Part shown: piece by piece, positions 31,290 to 34,337 of the stretch | Numbering within the stretch: the stretch's first letter is position 1 | How the letters are laid out: each line of letters opens with the position of its first letter | Assembly (NCBI RefSeq): GCF_028737215.1 | Contig: NZ_JAQZAM010000036.1 | Coordinates: 1 to 34,337 of the forward strand | Source: Actinomycetospora chibensis | GTDB lineage: Bacteria; Actinomycetota; Actinomycetes; Mycobacteriales; Pseudonocardiaceae | Length of the DNA: 34,337 nucleotides | Direction: 5' to 3' | The notes under the pieces: model-generated | What the model saw: only the letters and a program-made list of their open reading frames with translations | Database searches by the model: none | What the model was told of the DNA's origin: nothing | Made by a program: the position numbers and the translations under genes

Positions 31290-32977
31290 GCACGTCCCCC
31301 ACCGCCAGCCCGTTCCGCCAGCCGAAGGCCGTCTGGGCGGTGGCGTTCGCCTGCGTCATCTCCTTCATGGGCATCGGCCTCGTCGACCCGATCCTCCCGG
31401 CGCTGGCCCAGCAGCTCGCGGCCACGCCCGCGCAGGTCTCGCTGCTGTTCACCAGCTACCTGCTCATCACCGCAGTGGCCATGCTGGTGACCGGCTGGGT
31501 CTCCAGCCGCATCGGCGCCAAGGCCACGCTCGTGACCGGTCTGTCGATCATCGTCGTGTTCGCCGCGCTGGCCGGCGCATCGGGGAGCATCGGCGAGATC
31601 GTCGGCTTCCGGGCCGGCTGGGGGCTGGGCAACGCGCTGTTCATCGCCACGTCGCTGGCGGTGATCGTCGCCTCGGCCAGCGGCGGGTTCGCCGGCGCGA
31701 TCATCCTCTACGAGACCGCGCTCGGTGTCGGCATCGCGCTCGGCCCGCTCGTCGGCGGCCTCCTCGGCTCGGTCAGCTGGCGCGCTCCGTTCTTCGGCGT
31801 CGCCGTGCTGATGGCGATCGCGCTGATCGCGACGCTGGTGCTGCTGGACAAGACACCGAAGCCTGCGACGAAGATCGGCCTGCTCGACCCGATCCGGGCG
31901 CTGCGCCACCGCAGCCTGGCGACGATCGCGGTGACCGCCTTCGCCTACAACTGGGGCTTCTTCACCCTGCTCGCGTACTCGCCCTACTCGATGGGCGACC
32001 TGTCCGAGCTCGGCCTCGGCGCCGTCTTCACCGCGTGGGGCGTGCTGGTCGCGATCTTCGCGGTGTTCGTGGCCCCCGCGCTGGAAAGCCGCTTCGGCAC
32101 CGTGCGGGTCCTCTACTTCGTGCTCGGGCTGCTCGCGGTCGACCTGCTCGTGATCGCGGTCTGGAACGACACCCCGGGCGTCGTCATCGGCGCGGTGATC
32201 GTCGCCGGCGCCATGATCGGGCTCAACAACACGCTGGTCACCCAGGCCGTCATGTCGGTGGCCCCGGTCGAGCGCCCGGTCGCGTCGGCGTCCTACAGCT
32301 TCGTGCGTTTCCTCGGCGGCGGCCTCGCGCCGTGGATCGCCGGCCTCCTCGCCGAGGCGTTCCTGCCGAACACCCCGTTCTGGGTCGGCGCGGCCGTGGT
32401 CGCGGTCGGCATCCTCGTGCTGTCCACCGCCCACCGGCTCCTGCGCGCCGTCGAGACGGGGGAGGACGCGGTGACGACCGAGGACACCGAGCCCGACGAC
32501 GCACCCCGTCCGGTCCTCGTCGCGGTCGACGGGGCCCCGCAGGCCCCGGCGGTCGCCGCGGCGGGCGGGCGGCTCGCGGTCCTGTTGGACGCGCCGCTGG
32601 TCGTCGTGCACGTGCCCGAACGGGCGCTCGTCGACGACGCGGCGGCCGACGACGGTGCCGGCGGCGCCCTCGACCGCTCCCTCGCCGCCGCGCGCGAGGC
32701 CCGCGGTCCCGGTGCGCCGGTGAGCTCCGAGACGCTCGCCCCGGTGGGCACCCACGGCGACGTGGGCGGCGAGCTGGTCGCGGTCGCCCGCCGTCACCAC
32801 GCCCGGGCGGTCGTCGTCGGCCTTCCGTGCGACGGGGCGCTCGCGGCCCTGGCCGCCCCGAGCGCCGACCGGGCGCTGTGGACCCGCGGGCCCTGCCCCG
32901 TCGTGGTCGTCCCCGACGGGACCGACCCCGCGGAGCCGGTCGTGCCGAACGAGGCGGCGGTGCCCGCCGGGCGCTGA
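31286..32977 (+). CDS. MFS transporter with C-terminal universal-stress-like domain
   Basis: The 563-residue fusion has an N-terminal 12-helix MFS transporter (about 12-390): DPILPALAQQL, GWVSSRIGAKATLVTG loop signature, GGFAGAIILYETALGVGIALGPLVGG (motif C-like). A UspA-like alpha/beta domain (about 405-550) follows, with RPVLVAVDGAPQAPAVAAAGGRLA, LVVVHVPER, LVAVARRHHARAVVVGL and CPVVVVPDG. The Usp ATP motif G-2x-G-9x-G-S/T is not present, so nucleotide binding is doubtful. It probably exports a drug-like compound, and the cytosolic Usp domain may sense stress or gate the carrier. The GTG at 31286 overlaps the MarR stop. Confidence 0.9.
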   Translation: MSTSPTASPFRQPKAVWAVAFACVISFMGIGLVDPILPALAQQLAATPAQVSLLFTSYLLITAVAMLVTGWVSSRIGAKATLVTGLSIIVVFAALAGASGSIGEIVGFRAGWGLGNALFIATSLAVIVASASGGFAGAIILYETALGVGIALGPLVGGLLGSVSWRAPFFGVAVLMAIALIATLVLLDKTPKPATKIGLLDPIRALRHRSLATIAVTAFAYNWGFFTLLAYSPYSMGDLSELGLGAVFTAWGVLVAIFAVFVAPALESRFGTVRVLYFVLGLLAVDLLVIAVWNDTPGVVIGAVIVAGAMIGLNNTLVTQAVMSVAPVERPVASASYSFVRFLGGGLAPWIAGLLAEAFLPNTPFWVGAAVVAVGILVLSTAHRLLRAVETGEDAVTTEDTEPDDAPRPVLVAVDGAPQAPAVAAAGGRLAVLLDAPLVVVHVPERALVDDAAADDGAGGALDRSLAAAREARGPGAPVSSETLAPVGTHGDVGGELVAVARRHHARAVVVGLPCDGALAALAAPSADRALWTRGPCPVVVVPDGTDPAEPVVPNEAAVPAGR

Positions 32978-32991
32978 CCCCCGGACACACT

Positions 32992-33032
32992 AAACGGGCC
33001 CGGTCCACCGTGTCGGTGGACCGGGCCCGTTT
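32992..33032. terminator. Strong bidirectional hairpin terminator
   Basis: A 19-bp perfect stem (32992-33010 and 33014-33032) with a TGT loop has an A-rich 5' flank and T-rich 3' flank. It lies between the convergent MFS-Usp gene and the small secreted protein gene. Confidence 0.93.
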
Positions 33033-33051
33033 CGTGTGCGGGTGTCGTGCC

Positions 33052-33348
33052 TCAGGCAGGAATGCTCGGGAGCTCGAACTGGCTGGGCAGCTCCGGGAAG
33101 AAGTCGCTCGGTGCCGGGAGCTTCGGCAGCGACGGCGCGTCCGGCAGGCCGGGGACCTCGACGCCGTTGAAGGTGTTGCCCTGGCCGTTGCCCTGCCCGA
33201 TGACGTTGCCGGTGTCGACGCCGACGTTGCTGCCCTCGGAGGTGACGTTGTTGTTCTCGTCGACCTCCGACTGGGCGGACGCGAACGGGGCGGCGACCAT
33301 CAGGCCGGCGGCGACGCCGACGGTGACGACGCCCATCTTCTTCAGCAC
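33052..33348 (-). CDS. Small secreted Asn/Gly-rich protein (chaplin/rodlin-like)
   Basis: The 98-residue product has a 25-residue signal peptide (VLKKMGVVTVGVAAGLMV then APFASA). The mature part is short, with an Asn/Gly/Val-rich segment (NNNVTSEGSNVGVDTG then NVIGQGNGQGN) and a Pro/Leu-rich tail (PSLPKLPAPSDFF). There are no Cys residues. The alternating Asn/Gly/Val pattern resembles amyloid-forming aerial surface proteins (chaplins, rodlins), but I cannot assign it to either. The GTG at 33348 has AGGAG at 6 bp. Its signal-peptide DNA is nearly identical to that of the 33574-33996 gene. Confidence 0.7.
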   Translation of the reverse strand: MLKKMGVVTVGVAAGLMVAAPFASAQSEVDENNNVTSEGSNVGVDTGNVIGQGNGQGNTFNGVEVPGLPDAPSLPKLPAPSDFFPELPSQFELPSIPA

Positions 33349-33428
33349 GAGAACTCCTAAAGGTCTGTCGGGGGAACAGGCGATGGGCCGGAGAGCTGAG
33401 GAGCGCGGCACCGACGCCTCGGAGGACT

Positions 33429-33454
33429 CAACGAGGCCGTGACGTCCTCGTGAT
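33429..33454 (-). promoter_or_regulatory. Phased ATCAC/GTCAC/GTTG element
   Basis: On the minus strand: ATCAC (from 33454), GTCACG (33443) and GTTGAG (33432), 11 bp apart each, about 95 bp upstream of the GTG at 33348. It aligns with the elements at 34072-34097 and 29965-30003. Confidence 0.5.
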
Positions 33455-33521
33455 CTCGACGTGCGGGATTGTCCCCGAACGGGGGATGTCCCCGGAGGAA
33501 CTCTCGGCCGAGGAGCACGGC

Positions 33522-33551
33522 GGCCCGGCCACCGAGAACGGTGACCGGGCC
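33522..33551 (-). terminator. Hairpin terminator
   Basis: Two 13-base arms (33522-33534 and 33539-33551), with one mismatch and an AGAA loop, lie just downstream of the leftward gene ending at 33574. Arm sequence is shared with the hairpin at 34164-34192. Confidence 0.8.
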
Positions 33552-33573
33552 GGCGCGGACCTCGGGCCGAGGC

Positions 33574-33996
33574 TCAGAGAACGTCGACGGTCATCGGGTC
33601 GACGGGCGCCTCGGGCGCCTCGGGCGCCTCGGCGGCTTCGGAGACCTCGGGGGCCTCGGAGACCTCGGCGTCCGGCGTGGGCAGCGCGGCCTCCTCGCCG
33701 AGCACGCTCACGGCGACGTTGTTGCCGCTGAGGTTGCCGTTGAGGATGTCGTTGCAGACGATGTTGAGGGCGTTGGCGCCACCCACCGGGGCCTGGACGA
33801 GGGCGTTGCCCAGGACCGAGTCGCCGTCGATGCCGCCGTTGGCCTCGGCGGAACCGCCGGTGACGTTGCAGTCCGAGGACCCGCCGTGGTGCTTGCCGTG
33901 GCCGTCGTGACCCGACTCGGTGGCGGAGGCGAACGGCGCGGCGACCATCAGGCCGGCGGCGACGCCGACGGTGACGACGCCCATCTTCTTCAGCAC
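33574..33996 (-). CDS. Small secreted chaplin/rodlin-like protein
   Basis: The 140-residue product has the same 25-residue signal peptide as its neighbour, then a His/Gly/Asp-rich start (HDGHGKHHGG). A repeat-like core with two Cys follows (DCNVTGGSAEANGG, SVLGNALVQAPVGGAN, IVCNDILNGNLSGNNVAVSVLG), and the tail has Glu-Ala-Pro repeats. Two Cys and the Asn/Gly/Val core recall chaplins, but the family match is not certain. The His-rich patch could bind metal. The GTG at 33996 has GGAG upstream. The partial gene at the window edge shares the NIVCNDILN core, so this is a small multigene family. Confidence 0.72.
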   Translation of the reverse strand: MLKKMGVVTVGVAAGLMVAAPFASATESGHDGHGKHHGGSSDCNVTGGSAEANGGIDGDSVLGNALVQAPVGGANALNIVCNDILNGNLSGNNVAVSVLGEEAALPTPDAEVSEAPEVSEAAEAPEAPEAPVDPMTVDVL

Positions 33997-34071
33997 AAGG
34001 ACTCCAGGTGTCTCGGGGGAGCGGGGTGGGCGGCTTGGCCGGGGAGCACATCGCCCACGTTCCGAACGGCC

Positions 34072-34097
34072 CAACGAGGACGTGACGGCAGCGTTAC
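34072..34097 (-). promoter_or_regulatory. Phased GTAAC/GTCAC/GTTG element
   Basis: On the minus strand: GTAACG (from 34097), GTCACG (34086) and GTTGGG (34075), each 11 bp apart, 90 bp upstream of the GTG at 33996. The repeats resemble the GTAAC-type direct repeats reported for MtrA-like regulators. Confidence 0.5.
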
Positions 34098-34163
34098 CTC
34101 TCGCGGCGCGAACCCCCCGAACGTGGCATGGAGTCCGGTGCCCCGGCGGCCGAGACGCACGAA

Positions 34164-34192
34164 GGCCCGGCCACCGATCGGTGGGCCGGGCC
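34164..34192 (-). terminator. Hairpin terminator
   Basis: GGCCCGGC-CACCG (from 34164) pairs with CGGTG-GGCCGGGCC (to 34192), with one bulged base and a two-base loop. It lies downstream of the partial leftward gene ending at 34249. Confidence 0.75.
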
Positions 34193-34248
34193 GTCGCGAG
34201 GTTCTGGTGGCGTTCGCCGCAGCGGATGCCGTCAGAGGTTCACCGAGC

Positions 34249-34337
34249 TCAGATGGGCAGCGCGCCGCCGAGCACGCTCACCGCGACGTTGTTGCCGCTG
34301 AGGTTGTCGTTGAGGATGTCGTTGCAGACGATGTTGC
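34249..34337 (-). CDS. Partial small secreted protein, paralogue of 33574-33996
   Basis: Only the last 28 codons are inside the window; the start lies beyond the right edge. The visible end reads NIVCNDILNDNLSGNNVAV, then SVLGGALPI and stop. It matches the C-terminal core of the 33574-33996 product almost residue for residue but lacks its Glu-Ala-Pro tail. This shows a tandem family of chaplin/rodlin-like proteins continuing past the window. Confidence 0.8.
   Translation of the reverse strand, partial: NIVCNDILNDNLSGNNVAVSVLGGALPI

Overview
The window is very GC-rich DNA from an actinobacterium. The gene content (EccB of type VII secretion, HelD, PknB-type kinase, class F sortases, LytR-CpsA-Psr protein, WS/DGAT acyltransferase, excalibur proteins) fits the order Pseudonocardiales, perhaps Pseudonocardia or Actinomycetospora. 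The genus is an inference from gene style only. I saw no tRNA, rRNA, CRISPR array, transposase or phage gene.

Layout. 1-9.4 kb: a proline-rich membrane protein; a flavin-binding PPOX protein translationally coupled to a metallo-beta-lactamase-fold hydrolase; a HelD-type RNA polymerase-associated helicase; a membrane Ser/Thr kinase facing an isolated eccB; and a DUF4442 hotdog protein. 9.5-11.7 kb: a DUF2795 protein behind a sequence that fits the LexA/SOS box, a small acidic protein, and an MFS exporter. 11.7-22.3 kb: an envelope-glycan region with two full GT39-type membrane glycosyltransferases, a truncated third copy, a GT2-GtrA fusion, an LCP ligase-type protein and an HtrA-like protease, interrupted by a RibD-like reductase and an alpha/beta hydrolase behind a twin-operator promoter. 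22.4-26.9 kb: a divergent surface-display locus with three class F sortases and two excalibur proteins, one carrying a 44-unit Asp-Pro-(Val/Ala) stalk. 26.9-29.8 kb: a PAP2 phosphatase, then a methyltransferase and WS/DGAT acyltransferase pair. 30-34.3 kb: secreted low-complexity and chaplin/rodlin-like small proteins, and a MarR regulator coupled to an MFS transporter with a C-terminal universal-stress-like domain.

How it fits together. Most of 11.7-34 kb concerns the cell envelope. The strongest regulatory signal is a set of CACAG-like direct repeats in 11-bp phase. They begin 60-62 bp upstream of the start codon of five loci: one GT39, the truncated GT39, GT2-GtrA, the HtrA protease and PAP2. 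This is the layout of an OmpR/PhoB-family response-regulator site and resembles the published mycobacterial PhoP box, so these scattered genes probably form one envelope-stress regulon. A second shared element (GTAAC/GTCAC/GTTG, phased) precedes the secreted small proteins. The sortase locus is the best candidate for a poorly described system. Its two putative substrates lack a C-terminal LPXTG but share a YPVGG-x-A-x-GDGS motif, a hydrophobic helix and a basic tail.
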